A DNA stretch of 39,820 nt from an uncultured Hyphomicrobiaceae bacterium (GTDB lineage Bacteria > Pseudomonadota > Alphaproteobacteria > Rhizobiales > CALHAX01), in contig CALHAX010000079.1 of the NCBI GenBank assembly GCA_937931785.1, positions 1-39,820 on the forward strand, read 5' to 3'. A program made the position numbers and the translations under genes. Every line of letters begins with the position of its first letter. Positions within the stretch are counted from its first letter, which is position 1. The notes under the pieces are model-generated. The model was not told the DNA's origin. It did no database searches and saw nothing but the letters and a program-made list of their open reading frames with translations. Below are positions 17,331 to 26,831 of the stretch, one piece after another.

Positions 17331-19652
17331 TCATGAAGACGAATGCTGAGGTGCTTTATCACGCTCCCGCCTGGCTGTGACTTGGGCCGCCACCGCAATG
17401 ATCGCAGGCAGGATGATCAGATCAGCCAGTAAAGCGCCGATCAACGTCACCATAACAAGCGAACCGAACTGCCTCATGGCAGGCAAATCACTCAAACCCG
17501 TGACCGCCAACCCGACAATAAGCACCGCTGTCGTAAGAATCAGGACCGGACCAATGTGTGTCAGCGTTTCACGCAGGGCGGTTCTGACATCGGTCGTTTC
17601 TGTCTTCTCGATACGATAACGCGCAAGAAAATGGATGCAGTCATCCACGGACAAACCGAACGCGACAGTCAATGCGATAACGCTCGCATAACCAAGTCCA
17701 AGCCCTGACAAGTAGAGCGCCGTTCCAGCCGCAACGATAGGAAATATGTTCGGCAGAATGCTGATGCCCAGCACCCAGAGGGAACGAAACGCCAACGCCA
17801 TGATCAGGATCACCACGACAATCGCGACCATCAATCCGCGATTAAGTTGCGCGATCATGTTCGAACTCTGGTAGGCGGCAACGGCCGTCAGACCTGTCAC
17901 CTTCATGGTGATATCGGGATATTTCTCCTGCACACCCGCAAGGCTCGCCTCTAGGCTTCGCATAACGGGAACGGCACCGACGGCGTCAAGATTCGGAACC
18001 CGCCCGGTCACGAGTGTGCGGTTGGCTTTCTCGTTCAGGAAACGGCCCACAAGATTGTCAGGGAGGCGGTCGATATACGTCCCGATCTCCTTGACTTCGG
18101 TGACGCCAATACCTGCGAGCCATTGCCGAAGCGTATCAACAGACCAGACATTTCCGATACTGGGATGCTGTGTCATCACGCTGTGCACGTCCATGATGAT
18201 ATCCAGCATCTCCTGCGATCGAACGGTTTTATCACTTGGCCATTGCAGCATGACGTGAATAGGGTGTGCGCCGGTAAGACGCTCGTCCAACCGCTCCGAC
18301 GCTGAAACAGATTCCTTGTTGTTCGGGACCTGATCACTCAAGCGATAGTTCGGTACGAGTTGCCAATGCGCCAGCGCGAAAAGCGCAAAGAGTGCAAGGC
18401 CGACACGCATGACAGTGTGGTAATTGCCATCGAGCTTTTCCCCCAACCTGCGACACAGCCCCGTCAGCCAGACGATGCCCTGAGCCTTGCGTTCCTCGGT
18501 TTCGCGAAACTTTGTCTCATCACCGAGCGTCAACATACAAAGCGCCGGAACGACAAGGATCACAGCGACAAAGGCAAGGAGTGTCGCAACCGCACCCGCT
18601 CCTCCAAAGGTGGCGATCAACGCACTGTCCGTGAGCGTCAGCGTCAGCATCGCGATGGACGTGGAGATGGAGGTCAACGCGCAGGCGGGACCGACGGTGT
18701 GCACGGCGTGCAACACGGCGGCCTTGCGGGATCGCCCATCCCTGATCCCGCGCCGAACAGCAAAGATCATGTGCATGGCATCCGAAAAGGCAATCACCAT
18801 CACGAGTGCGGGCAGAACGTTGGTGAACGAATTCAGCTTGAAGCCGGTCAGGCCAAGCAGCCCCATGGTCCAGATGACTGCAAGCGCCGGGCACAGCGCT
18901 GCAATCATGACAAGGCCGACGCGGCGGAACAACGCCAGACAGAGCAGGATACCCATGGCGAAACCAGAAACGTTGTAGATGATCCTGTCGCGGGCGATGG
19001 CTTGGCGTATCTCAAGCTGCATCACCGGTGCCCCTGCGAGTTGCACGGAGAGCGGTTCACCATCGAGGATGTCTTCAACGGTGGTGCGGATTTCGCCAAC
19101 AGATTCTATCAAGCCACGTGACGCAAAATCCGCCTTGTTGAGACTGATAACGAACAAGACGAGATCACCCTGCGGGCCGGAAGCAACAAGTTTGCCCTCG
19201 ATGAGCGGGTTCTTGAGGATATTCTGGATAACGGCATCGTGCGCGGGACCGGCAACAAGATCATCGGGGATGAGCGGCGGAGCGAAGCCTTTCTCATTCG
19301 GTTTGTCCCGGACGGAAAATATCGAAATCACCCCCGCGGAGGAGTCGGTAAGTTCCAGGTCGAAATGCAGCAGACGCAGCTTTTCCAACCGCTCTGGTGT
19401 CAACAGATCCTTGCCTTCGATGATCGCCAGGACGTCGAATTCGCTCGCCGGGAAATGATCGCTCATTTCGTCATAGTTGCGGAATTCAACATTGGAGGAG
19501 CGGAACAATTCGCTGAGAGTGTCGACAGAGCCCAACCGACTAACGCCGTATCCACAAATGGCCGTGACAATCGCGAGCACAAGCAATGTGATGCGCGGAG
19601 CATGCACGGCCAGGCGGCCCAGACGTTCGAATCCGAATCCAATGGTTGACAT
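17331..19652 (-). CDS. RND superfamily exporter, MMPL type
   Basis: This 773-residue membrane protein has the two-fold RND layout. A first membrane helix near 18-38 is followed by a large periplasmic loop. A block of helices near residues 225-375 (with AFSDAMHMIFAVRRG) is followed by a second periplasmic loop, and a second block near 630-760 contains GLSVDDCIHFLARYR. The Asp-containing segments are the proton-relay positions of the family. MMPL-type members export lipids, hopanoids or hydrophobic compounds across or out of the inner membrane. The ATG at 19652 begins directly before the first helix. Its neighbour is a FadL-type channel, so a joint role with hydrophobic substrates is possible but unproven. 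Confidence 0.87.
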   Translation of the reverse strand: MSTIGFGFERLGRLAVHAPRITLLVLAIVTAICGYGVSRLGSVDTLSELFRSSNVEFRNYDEMSDHFPASEFDVLAIIEGKDLLTPERLEKLRLLHFDLELTDSSAGVISIFSVRDKPNEKGFAPPLIPDDLVAGPAHDAVIQNILKNPLIEGKLVASGPQGDLVLFVISLNKADFASRGLIESVGEIRTTVEDILDGEPLSVQLAGAPVMQLEIRQAIARDRIIYNVSGFAMGILLCLALFRRVGLVMIAALCPALAVIWTMGLLGLTGFKLNSFTNVLPALVMVIAFSDAMHMIFAVRRGIRDGRSRKAAVLHAVHTVGPACALTSISTSIAMLTLTLTDSALIATFGGAGAVATLLAFVAVILVVPALCMLTLGDETKFRETEERKAQGIVWLTGLCRRLGEKLDGNYHTVMRVGLALFALFALAHWQLVPNYRLSDQVPNNKESVSASERLDERLTGAHPIHVMLQWPSDKTVRSQEMLDIIMDVHSVMTQHPSIGNVWSVDTLRQWLAGIGVTEVKEIGTYIDRLPDNLVGRFLNEKANRTLVTGRVPNLDAVGAVPVMRSLEASLAGVQEKYPDITMKVTGLTAVAAYQSSNMIAQLNRGLMVAIVVVILIMALAFRSLWVLGISILPNIFPIVAAGTALYLSGLGLGYASVIALTVAFGLSVDDCIHFLARYRIEKTETTDVRTALRETLTHIGPVLILTTAVLIVGLAVTGLSDLPAMRQFGSLVMVTLIGALLADLIILPAIIAVAAQVTARRERDKAPQHSSS

Positions 19653-19722
19653 GACTACGGTCTAGCAGGCGATAGAACGAGGACAAGTCACAAAGATTTA
19701 CGGCGTTAAAGGTCTCAACCGT

Positions 19723-20529
19723 TCATGCCGATGGCGGGTTGTGGATGAGGGGGCCGTGGCCTGTGCCGACAGATTGTTTGGCTGCCCTGGCGATAGCCTC
19801 ATTGGTGAAGCGCTTGGCTTTGTCAATCGCGGCGACCAGATCAAGCCCTTGAGACAATCCGGCAGCGATGGCGGCCGAGAGCGTGCATCCCGTGCCATGC
19901 GTGTTCTTGCTGTCGACCCATGGACCTGAAAAATGCTGCATGGTTTTGCCGTCGTAGAACACATCTGTCGCGTCTTCGGCGATGGCGTGCCCCCCTTTCA
20001 GCAACACAGCCCCTGCGCCCAGAGCCTTCAACGCCTGTGCCTGCTCTTCCATGCCTGCGAGACTGTCAGCACGGTTACTGCCAAGGAGGCGCGCTGCTTC
20101 AGGCAGGTTCGGCGTGATCAGCGTGGCTCGGGGAACCATCTCGTTCTTCATCGCTGACTCGGCATCTGATTCCAGAAGCGGATCTCCACTTGTCGCGACC
20201 ATAACAGGATCAACCACAGTGTGCGGCGTCCTACGTGCATCGAGTGCGACACAGATTGCGGTGATGATTTCGGCATTTGCGAGCATGCCCGTTTTCACAG
20301 CACCAACATCAAGGTCGCAGAACACGCTCTCAAGCTGGGCTGATACGAACGCCGGTGGAATGGGATGTACGCCCTGCACCCCGGTTGTGTTCTGCGCCGT
20401 CAACGCGGTGAGCACGGAACAGCCGTAAACACCATATGCGGCGAATGTCTTCAGGTCGGCCTGAATGCCTGCCCCGCCAGACGAATCCGAGCCGGCGATG
20501 GTCAGAGCGATAGGGATGGGTTTGATCAT
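19723..20529 (-). CDS. thiD: Hydroxymethylpyrimidine/phosphomethylpyrimidine kinase
   Basis: This 268-residue ribokinase-fold enzyme phosphorylates HMP and HMP-phosphate in thiamine biosynthesis and salvage. The N-terminal signature GSDSSGGAGIQADLKTFAA (14-32) and the C-terminal anion-hole motif NTHGTGCTLSAAIAAGL are both complete. Length and start (MIKPIPIALTIAG) match the family. No other thiamine gene is nearby, and no TPP riboswitch was seen in the 62-bp gap upstream; the gene probably follows ccdA in the same transcript. Confidence 0.95.
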   Translation of the reverse strand: MIKPIPIALTIAGSDSSGGAGIQADLKTFAAYGVYGCSVLTALTAQNTTGVQGVHPIPPAFVSAQLESVFCDLDVGAVKTGMLANAEIITAICVALDARRTPHTVVDPVMVATSGDPLLESDAESAMKNEMVPRATLITPNLPEAARLLGSNRADSLAGMEEQAQALKALGAGAVLLKGGHAIAEDATDVFYDGKTMQHFSGPWVDSKNTHGTGCTLSAAIAAGLSQGLDLVAAIDKAKRFTNEAIARAAKQSVGTGHGPLIHNPPSA

Positions 20530-20591
20530 GCGCTGGAATATGCGCAGACCGCCTTGCTGCGCAAGACCCAGATTTCTGGTGGGTCACTCTG

Positions 20592-21395
20592 TTAGTTGCC
20601 CTGCCCCTTTTCGATCAGTTTTTCCTGAAAGCCTTCTGTCATGACAGCCCCTTCAAGCTCATTCAGCACCGGGAAGGTCTCAAGCATCCACTGGCCCATA
20701 TCGTTGATGGAGCCTGTGAGGAACAAGACGCCCGTCAGGACCAGCAGCCCGCCCATGATCTTCTCAACCGTTCCGAGATGGCGGCGGAACTTCGTCATGA
20801 ATCCAAGGAACGGCTTGATCGCCATCGCGGCCAGCAGGAACGGAATGCCGAGCCCAAGCGAATAGACCAGCAACATGCCCATGCCCGTGTAGAGACTGCC
20901 TTCACTGGCTGCGAGCGACAGGATCACAGCCAGAACGGGGCCAATGCACGGCGTCCAACCGAATGCGAATGCAAGGCCAATGACATAGGCACCGAGAGAC
21001 GACGCTGCATTCGCGTCCGGCGCCTGATAGCGGGCCTCGCGATAGAAAAGATTGATCTTGAAGAGTCCGAGAAAATGGAGTCCGAACAGGATAATCACTC
21101 CGCCCGCCACTTGCCCAAGTAGGATTTTATGTTCCTGAATGAACTGTCCCGCAACTGATGCTCCTGCACCAAGGAACACAAAAACAGTCGTAAACCCCAG
21201 GATGAAAAAGAGCGACGAAATGATAACCCGTCGAGAGACTTCGGCCGGCAAGGCGTTTTCCGTGCTCGACAACTTGTCCATGCTGGTGCCGCCCAGGTAG
21301 CAAAGGTAGGGCGGAACGAGCGGCAGCACGCACGGAGACAGAAAGCTGATAACGCCTGCAGCAGCGATGATAAGGTAGATTGTGATATCGCCCAT
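20592..21395 (-). CDS. ccdA: Cytochrome c biogenesis / thiol-electron transfer protein CcdA
   Basis: This 267-residue polytopic membrane protein carries reducing equivalents from cytoplasmic thioredoxin to periplasmic thiol proteins. The first helix contains SPCVLPLVPPYLCYLGG (Cys22, Cys32), and a later helix contains GWTPCIGPVLA; together they carry the cysteines of the CcdA/DsbD core. It lacks the extra periplasmic domains of DsbD. It lies 114 bp after soxA on the same strand. The Sox-linked homologue SoxV has the same function, so this copy may maintain the SoxXA pair or serve haem attachment in general. Confidence 0.92.
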   Translation of the reverse strand: MGDITIYLIIAAAGVISFLSPCVLPLVPPYLCYLGGTSMDKLSSTENALPAEVSRRVIISSLFFILGFTTVFVFLGAGASVAGQFIQEHKILLGQVAGGVIILFGLHFLGLFKINLFYREARYQAPDANAASSLGAYVIGLAFAFGWTPCIGPVLAVILSLAASEGSLYTGMGMLLVYSLGLGIPFLLAAMAIKPFLGFMTKFRRHLGTVEKIMGGLLVLTGVLFLTGSINDMGQWMLETFPVLNELEGAVMTEGFQEKLIEKGQGN

Positions 21396-21509
21396 GACGG
21401 TCTTTCTTCAGAAGGACACATCCAGTGCCGCATTTGTCGAGGTCTTTATTATGTCGTTCGCCCGACCTGTCGCCTCAAGTTTCCGCGATTTGACCATCGC
21501 GCCAGCATC

Positions 21510-22343
21510 TCAGTCCCGAACGGCAGGTGTTTCAACCGGCAACCCTTGTCCGCGCCACGACAGATAGAGTTCAAGATTAACGTACGCCTCGGACCCCAGG
21601 GGAAGCGGCTCTGCCCCAACACGCGCATTGCACCTTTGAAACTGCTGATGCAGCGTTGACACAGCCCCAAGCCCGAGATTGTAAGTCGGGAACCCGTTGC
21701 TTTGGCCCTGGCTGAGCGTCTGCGCACCAAGTCGTTTGTTCTGATACGTCTCGTGGCAATTTGCACACGACATGTTCGACTGCCCGATCCGTGTACGGTA
21801 CGCCAGCTCCCCACGCTTGAAGAAGGGGTTGGCTCGTCCGTCCGATTGAGGCCGCACCGGCGTTTTGCGCGATTGATGTCGCACAAACGTCGTCATCGAA
21901 ATCAATGATTTCGAACCCTCAGGCCAGGGCTTGGCGCGCATATAGGCAGTGCGGCAACGATTGATGCGTTGCCCGAGCGTCATCAACTTCTTCCACGGCT
22001 TATAGTAGCGCGGATATTTTGTTCCGGCACTTCGCATGGAAAACGATGGTTTGTTGTGACAGCTCTGACAGGATTTTTTTTCCTCCCCCGCCGTGCGGCG
22101 CCAAAGCAACGATCCATCAGCCATAACACCGTTTGCCGGGTTTTCCCCACTGACATCATGCAAGGCCCGCGCTGTTTCGCTTGCGTAGCGCTTGCCAGAC
22201 CAGATTTCGTTGAGAGGGTGGTTCCGGCTCCGGGGCGTGGCAGGTTCGGTAACTCCGTCCGCCGCAATCCCCCCATCAACTGAGAGGCAGATCGCAGTAG
22301 ACGCTACAACGCCCAACAGCAGCAATGCCCGCACGGCAGTCAC
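21510..22343 (-). CDS. soxA: Sulfur oxidation c-type cytochrome SoxA, dihaem
   Basis: This 277-residue periplasmic cytochrome has a signal peptide (about 1-28) and two haem motifs, CQSCH (92-96) and CANCH (193-197). Cys238 in QRCNARVGAEPLPLG is at the place of the active-site cysteine that ligates the second haem in SoxA. The tail YVNLELYLSWRGQGLP is characteristic of the family. With SoxX it covalently couples thiosulfate to the carrier SoxYZ. The start is a GTG at 22343 that overlaps the soxX stop by 4 bases (GTGA), with AGGAG about 8 bases upstream. SoxYZ and SoxB are not encoded in the window. Confidence 0.93.
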   Translation of the reverse strand: MTAVRALLLLGVVASTAICLSVDGGIAADGVTEPATPRSRNHPLNEIWSGKRYASETARALHDVSGENPANGVMADGSLLWRRTAGEEKKSCQSCHNKPSFSMRSAGTKYPRYYKPWKKLMTLGQRINRCRTAYMRAKPWPEGSKSLISMTTFVRHQSRKTPVRPQSDGRANPFFKRGELAYRTRIGQSNMSCANCHETYQNKRLGAQTLSQGQSNGFPTYNLGLGAVSTLHQQFQRCNARVGAEPLPLGSEAYVNLELYLSWRGQGLPVETPAVRD

Positions 22344-22918
22344 TGTTTTTTCTCCTTGAGAGTCATGAGATAGGCCACAACATCCTCTACCTCTTGCGCC
22401 GTGAGGATCGCGCGCCCCTCGCACTCTTTTTTCACCCGCGTGCGCCCAGCAGCATGATGATAGGCAGGCATGATGCTGTTGGCATTGGGCAGAGCAATCT
22501 GAGGATTAACCACCAGCAGACGTAACTCACCTTCCGTATACTTTGCCGCCACGCCATCCAGTGCAGGCCCGACAGTTCCCTGTATTCCGAACCGCGTCAC
22601 CGATGAGGAATCCGCCGTACGCGCCTTCTTGCGAATGTCCGCAACGGCATGGCATGTCGTACAATTTCCCCGATCAGCCCGCACCATGAGGTCGCGACCG
22701 TTCAATCGGTTGCCCTCCAGCGGAGTCAACCGCGTGTTGATCGCCTTGGCAAGACTGCTGCCGTTGCTCAGGACGTATTTTGCGATTTGCTCGGTTCCGG
22801 GACGGACGCAGGATTGTTCTTCATCCTGCTCCTTTGTAGCATCGGCCTGCTGCGCAAAAGCCCGTGAAGGGATTGCGCACAACATCAACGCGACCAGAAT
22901 ATGAATTGAACGAAGCAT
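22340..22918 (-). CDS. soxX: Sulfur oxidation c-type cytochrome SoxX
   Basis: This 192-residue protein has a signal peptide ending AFA near residue 22 and one haem motif, CTTCH (86-90). The axial Met150 lies in NSIMPAYHHAAGRTRV, and the C-terminal ILTAQEVEDVVAYLMTL is a strong SoxX signature. An N-terminal extension with the segment EQSCVRPGTEQI precedes the cytochrome domain. It partners SoxA. The ATG at 22918 is used because it opens the signal peptide, while an upstream TTG at 22969 would add a hydrophilic leader. It follows pgk after 51 bp on the same strand. Confidence 0.92.
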   Translation of the reverse strand: MLRSIHILVALMLCAIPSRAFAQQADATKEQDEEQSCVRPGTEQIAKYVLSNGSSLAKAINTRLTPLEGNRLNGRDLMVRADRGNCTTCHAVADIRKKARTADSSSVTRFGIQGTVGPALDGVAAKYTEGELRLLVVNPQIALPNANSIMPAYHHAAGRTRVKKECEGRAILTAQEVEDVVAYLMTLKEKKQ

Positions 22919-22969
22919 GGTACAGCGGTTCTCTGCCTGTGACTGTCGCAAGTCAACCGGTCCGAGCAA

Positions 22970-24181
22970 TCACGTCAGCGCGAGAATGCCAGGCAATTCA
23001 CGACCTTCAAGCCATTCCAGGAACGCACCGCCTGCAGTCGAAATATAGCTGAACTGCGCCGAAACCCCTGCCTGGTTGAGGGCAGCAACGGTGTCCCCGC
23101 CACCAGCGATCGTAACCAACTTGCCTTCGCCGGTCAGGCGTGCGGCTTTTTGAGCAAGCGCCACCGTGCCCTTGTCGAACGGCTCGATCTCAAAGGCGCC
23201 CATGGGACCATTCCAGAGCAAGGTTGCAAGGCCGGCAACGACCGTCTGCAGTTCCGCGATGCTGGCAGGGCCGATATCCAGCATCATGCTGTTTGCGGGG
23301 ATTGCGTCTATGGCGACAACGGATGCGTCTGCACCAGCCTTGAACTCGGTCGCAACATTTGCGTCAACCGGAAGTACGATCCGGCATCCTGCGCCTTCGG
23401 CCTTTGCCATGATCTCGCGTGCCGTGTCGGCAAAATCCGGTTCGCAGAGTGACGTGCCAACGTCATGGCCCTGAGCAAACAGAAACGTATTCGCCATACC
23501 GCCCCCGATGATGAGGACATCGACACGTTCCAGCATGTTCGTAAGCACGGGGATTTTGGTGGACACTTTCGCGCCACCGACCACCGCGCCGACGGGGCGT
23601 TTCGGACTTTCCAGCGCAGCGCGCAACGCATCGATTTCTGCTGCGAGCGACAGCCCCGCATAGGATGGCAGGTTGCGTGCAACCCCCTCCGTTGACGCGT
23701 GCGCACGATGGGAACACGAAAACGCATCATTGACATACATCGTGCCGAGAGAAGCAAAACGGATAGCCAGTTCAGGATCGTTCTTTTCTTCACCCGGATG
23801 AAACCGTGTGTTCTCGAACAGGAGAATATCGCCGGGCTTTGCGTCGTTCAGTTCATGCTGCACGCGTGTCATGTCGCGCCAGTCCGTTTCAACGAAGGAA
23901 ACCTCACGACCGATCGCAGCGGCCAGCGGACCTTCAACTCCACGCAGAGACATCGCTGGCACCACTTCACCCTTGGGACGAGCGAAATGGGAGAGGACGA
24001 CAACCTTTGCGCCGGCTTCCGCAAGCTTGCGTGCCGTTGGAGCAAAGCGATCCAGTCGCGTGGTGTCCGTAACGTGCCCGTTTTCCATCGGCACATTCAA
24101 ATCAGCACGCACGACCACGGTTTGTCCGGCGACTTGCGCCTGATCCATTGTCTTGATGCCAGACAGGTCAACATTGTACAT
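22970..24181 (-). CDS. pgk: Phosphoglycerate kinase
   Basis: This 403-residue glycolytic/Calvin-cycle enzyme interconverts 1,3-bisphosphoglycerate and 3-phosphoglycerate with ATP. The N-domain has [11 protein letters not shown] and SHFARPKG, and the C-domain has [10 protein letters not shown] and the nucleotide-binding [12 protein letters not shown]. The protein is full length. It begins 6 bp after the tkt stop on the same strand, so the two are almost certainly co-transcribed. The gapdh gene that usually separates tkt and pgk in related bacteria is not here. Confidence 0.97.
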   Translation of the reverse strand: MYNVDLSGIKTMDQAQVAGQTVVVRADLNVPMENGHVTDTTRLDRFAPTARKLAEAGAKVVVLSHFARPKGEVVPAMSLRGVEGPLAAAIGREVSFVETDWRDMTRVQHELNDAKPGDILLFENTRFHPGEEKNDPELAIRFASLGTMYVNDAFSCSHRAHASTEGVARNLPSYAGLSLAAEIDALRAALESPKRPVGAVVGGAKVSTKIPVLTNMLERVDVLIIGGGMANTFLFAQGHDVGTSLCEPDFADTAREIMAKAEGAGCRIVLPVDANVATEFKAGADASVVAIDAIPANSMMLDIGPASIAELQTVVAGLATLLWNGPMGAFEIEPFDKGTVALAQKAARLTGEGKLVTIAGGGDTVAALNQAGVSAQFSYISTAGGAFLEWLEGRELPGILALT

Positions 24182-24187
24182 GGATTT

Positions 24188-26194
24188 TTATCCGACTGCT
24201 TTCTTGGCCGCAGCAATGACCGCATCGCTCGTGATGCCAAAGTGCTTGTAAAGCGCGCTCGCGGGTGCAGAGGCACCGAAGCTCTTCATGCCAATGAAGG
24301 TTCCGCTGTCTCCGAGCCACTGGTGCCAACCACTTTCAACAGCGGCCTCGATGGCGATGCGCGGCGCCGTGGCAAGGACATCAGAGCGATAAGCCGCGTC
24401 TTGTGCGGCGAACAGTTCCCAGCACGGCATCGAGACAACTGCAGCCTTGATCCCGTCGCCTGCCAGAACATCCGCTGCTTCAACCGCCAATTCGACTTCA
24501 GATCCTGTTGCCAGAAGTGTAACGTCGCGCGCACCGTCTGTATCTCGCAATACATAAGCGCCTTTTGCAGAACGGTTCTCCGCATCATGCGTGGTCCGTA
24601 ACGGTGTCAAACCCTGTCGCGTGAGAACCATGATAGACGGCGTGTTTGCCGTACCGATCGCTTGTTCCCAGCATTCGGCAACTTCGACGGAATCTGCTGG
24701 GCGGTACACGTTCAGGTTCGGCATGCAACGCAGGGCTGCCAGATGTTCGACCGGCTGGTGGGTCGGACCATCTTCACCCAGGCCAATGCTGTCGTGTGTC
24801 ATCACATAGATGACCCGTTGTTCCATGAGTGCAGACAGGCGGATGGCCGGGCGACAGTAGTCGGTGAACACCAGGAACGTTCCGCTGTACGGCACGATAC
24901 CGCCGTGTAGCGCCATCCCGTTCATAGCCGCCGCCATGCCGTGTTCACGTACGCCATAGTAGATGTAGTTGCCGTCGTAGTTCTCCGGCGAAACAGTCGT
25001 GCTGTGCTTTGTGATCGTACCGTTCGATCCGGTAAGATCCGCCGAGCCACCGATCAGGCTTTCGACAGCAGGGATAATTTTCTCCAGCACCTTTTGCGAC
25101 GACTGACGCGACGCCAGCTTCGGTTGCTCGGAAGCAAACTCCTGCTTGATCTCGTTGACGGCTGCCGCCAGTGCAGTGCGTGCCGCATCGTCAACCGGAT
25201 CACCCAAACGCGCACGCGCCACAGCATCCATGCTGTTCGCGTTCTTTTCCCAGGCAGCCCTGGCTGCCGCACCAGCCGTACCGACTGCACGCCATGCCGA
25301 TACAATATGCTCCGGAACATCGAACGGTGGCGAAGACCAGCCAAGCGCTTCCCGTGTCAGTGCTATTTCCTCGTCACCAAGCGGGGCGCCGTGCGTTGCG
25401 GAGGTGCCTTGCTTGTTCGGTGCACCGTAACCGATCACTGTCTTGCATGCGATCAGAGAGGGTTTGTCGCTTTCGCGGGCCTTTTCAATGGCTCCGGCCA
25501 CCGCATCGTGATCGTGACCATCCACACGCACGGCATCCCAGCCACAGGCTTCGAAGCGTTTGACCTGATCGTCGGACACACTCATGCCCGCCTCGCCGTC
25601 AATGGTGATGTTGTTGTCGTCGAAGAGAATGATCAGTTTGCCAAGTTGCATGTGCCCGGCCAGCGAGATGGCCTCATGGCTGACGCCCTCCATGAGGCAA
25701 CCATCGCCTGCGATCGCATAGGTATAATGATCAACAACATCATCACCGTGGCGTTTGTTCAGGATACGTTCGGCCAATGCCATACCAACGGCTGTTGCGA
25801 TGCCCTGACCCAGCGGTCCCGTCGTGGTTTCGATACCGGGCGCATGGCCATATTCCGGATGCCCGGCTGTAGGCGCGCCCAACTGACGGAAGTTGCGCAA
25901 CGCATCCATCGTCATGCCGGGGTATCCGGTCAAGTGCAGCAGCGCGTACAGCAGCATGGAGCCGTGACCGGCAGACAGCACAAACCGATCACGATCCGTC
26001 CATTCCGGGGCTGACGCATCAAATTTCAGAAATTTCGAAAACAGGACGGTTGCCACATCGGCCATCCCCATCGGCATACCAGGGTGTCCGGACTTCGCAG
26101 CTTGCACCGCGTCCATCGACAAAACACGGATGGCATCCGCCATTTCCTTGGGCGACGCACCGGTTGTGGCCTCATTCGATTGAGCCTGCGCCAT
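24188..26194 (-). CDS. tkt: Transketolase
   Basis: This 668-residue TPP enzyme transfers two-carbon units in the pentose phosphate and Calvin pathways. It contains the TPP-binding motif beginning [13 protein letters not shown] and ending with DDNNITIDG, the substrate-contacting SGHPGMPMG near residue 35, and the pyrimidine-domain signature [20 protein letters not shown]. The ATG at 26194 is preceded by AGGAGGTG at ideal spacing, which settles the start over a longer open frame. It heads the minus-strand run tkt-pgk-soxX-soxA-ccdA-thiD. Confidence 0.97.
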   Translation of the reverse strand: MAQAQSNEATTGASPKEMADAIRVLSMDAVQAAKSGHPGMPMGMADVATVLFSKFLKFDASAPEWTDRDRFVLSAGHGSMLLYALLHLTGYPGMTMDALRNFRQLGAPTAGHPEYGHAPGIETTTGPLGQGIATAVGMALAERILNKRHGDDVVDHYTYAIAGDGCLMEGVSHEAISLAGHMQLGKLIILFDDNNITIDGEAGMSVSDDQVKRFEACGWDAVRVDGHDHDAVAGAIEKARESDKPSLIACKTVIGYGAPNKQGTSATHGAPLGDEEIALTREALGWSSPPFDVPEHIVSAWRAVGTAGAAARAAWEKNANSMDAVARARLGDPVDDAARTALAAAVNEIKQEFASEQPKLASRQSSQKVLEKIIPAVESLIGGSADLTGSNGTITKHSTTVSPENYDGNYIYYGVREHGMAAAMNGMALHGGIVPYSGTFLVFTDYCRPAIRLSALMEQRVIYVMTHDSIGLGEDGPTHQPVEHLAALRCMPNLNVYRPADSVEVAECWEQAIGTANTPSIMVLTRQGLTPLRTTHDAENRSAKGAYVLRDTDGARDVTLLATGSEVELAVEAADVLAGDGIKAAVVSMPCWELFAAQDAAYRSDVLATAPRIAIEAAVESGWHQWLGDSGTFIGMKSFGASAPASALYKHFGITSDAVIAAAKKAVG

Positions 26195-26343
26195 AACGGC
26201 ACCTCCTGCTGACGGGGATTCGCGCACACAAAGCGCGCCAATTCATACATGAACCGTATGTTTCGCGAGCGGTGTAGCGCTCTCAAGCGAGCGAGTCGAC
26301 ACGCCAACCCCGTTAATTCACGGGCTTTCGTGTGGCAGGCTTG

Positions 26344-26643
26344 TCATATATTGCGCTTCGGACGTCCGCTTAGGGCTTGCCGCAGCATATCTGGCAGGTA
26401 TCGCTCAACCAGCATAAGTTTCCCGTCAATCCAGGGAGACCGCCGCCGGTAACTCCGAAACCAAACCTTTGCACGGCGCGACACGGTCAGCAGCAGGGCA
26501 AACCCAATGGCCAGCAAGATTGCGCCTGTCGGCAGGGGAAGCGGCAATGAGATAGCACCCAGGACCAGGCAAACAATCGCGACACAGGTGACCAGAACCC
26601 TGAGTACCGGATTTTTTCGTATCGGTGATTGCACATAAGCCAT
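26344..26643 (-). CDS. Small membrane protein, uncharacterised
   Basis: This 99-residue protein has two adjacent hydrophobic segments (about 15-35 and 38-55) joined by LPLPLPTG, then a basic segment AKVWFRSYRRRSP and an amphipathic C-terminal part with LVERYLPDMLRQAL. The hairpin with a Pro-rich turn is like the small PGPGW and DUF454 membrane proteins, but no motif is close enough to assign it. It is divergent from the MoxR-type ATPase, with 188 bp between the starts. Confidence 0.65.
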   Translation of the reverse strand: MAYVQSPIRKNPVLRVLVTCVAIVCLVLGAISLPLPLPTGAILLAIGFALLLTVSRRAKVWFRSYRRRSPWIDGKLMLVERYLPDMLRQALSGRPKRNI

Positions 26644-26831
26644 AACGGATACTGCCTTGCAGGTCTCACTTATCGAATCTCATACGCACAAAGCAGATGG
26701 GTTACGACAATTTTGCGGCGAATTCGCAAACCGATCCAATACGCCGTATTGCGAGGAGCGAATTGCGTGCTAAATGTGACGTGAACCGAGACACACGCGG
26801 CTTGCCCGCCCAAATCCCCTGGACATACCCT

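Noticed and set aside
20530-20591. TPP riboswitch upstream of thiD
   Set aside because: The gap is only 62 bp, and no CTGAGA or thi-box sequence is present.
23699-24601. Open frame of about 300 codons on the plus strand across the pgk-tkt junction
   Set aside because: It spans two real minus-strand genes and shows no family features.
24941-26014. Open frame of about 357 codons on the plus strand opposite tkt
   Set aside because: Antisense shadow of transketolase codon bias; no recognisable motif.
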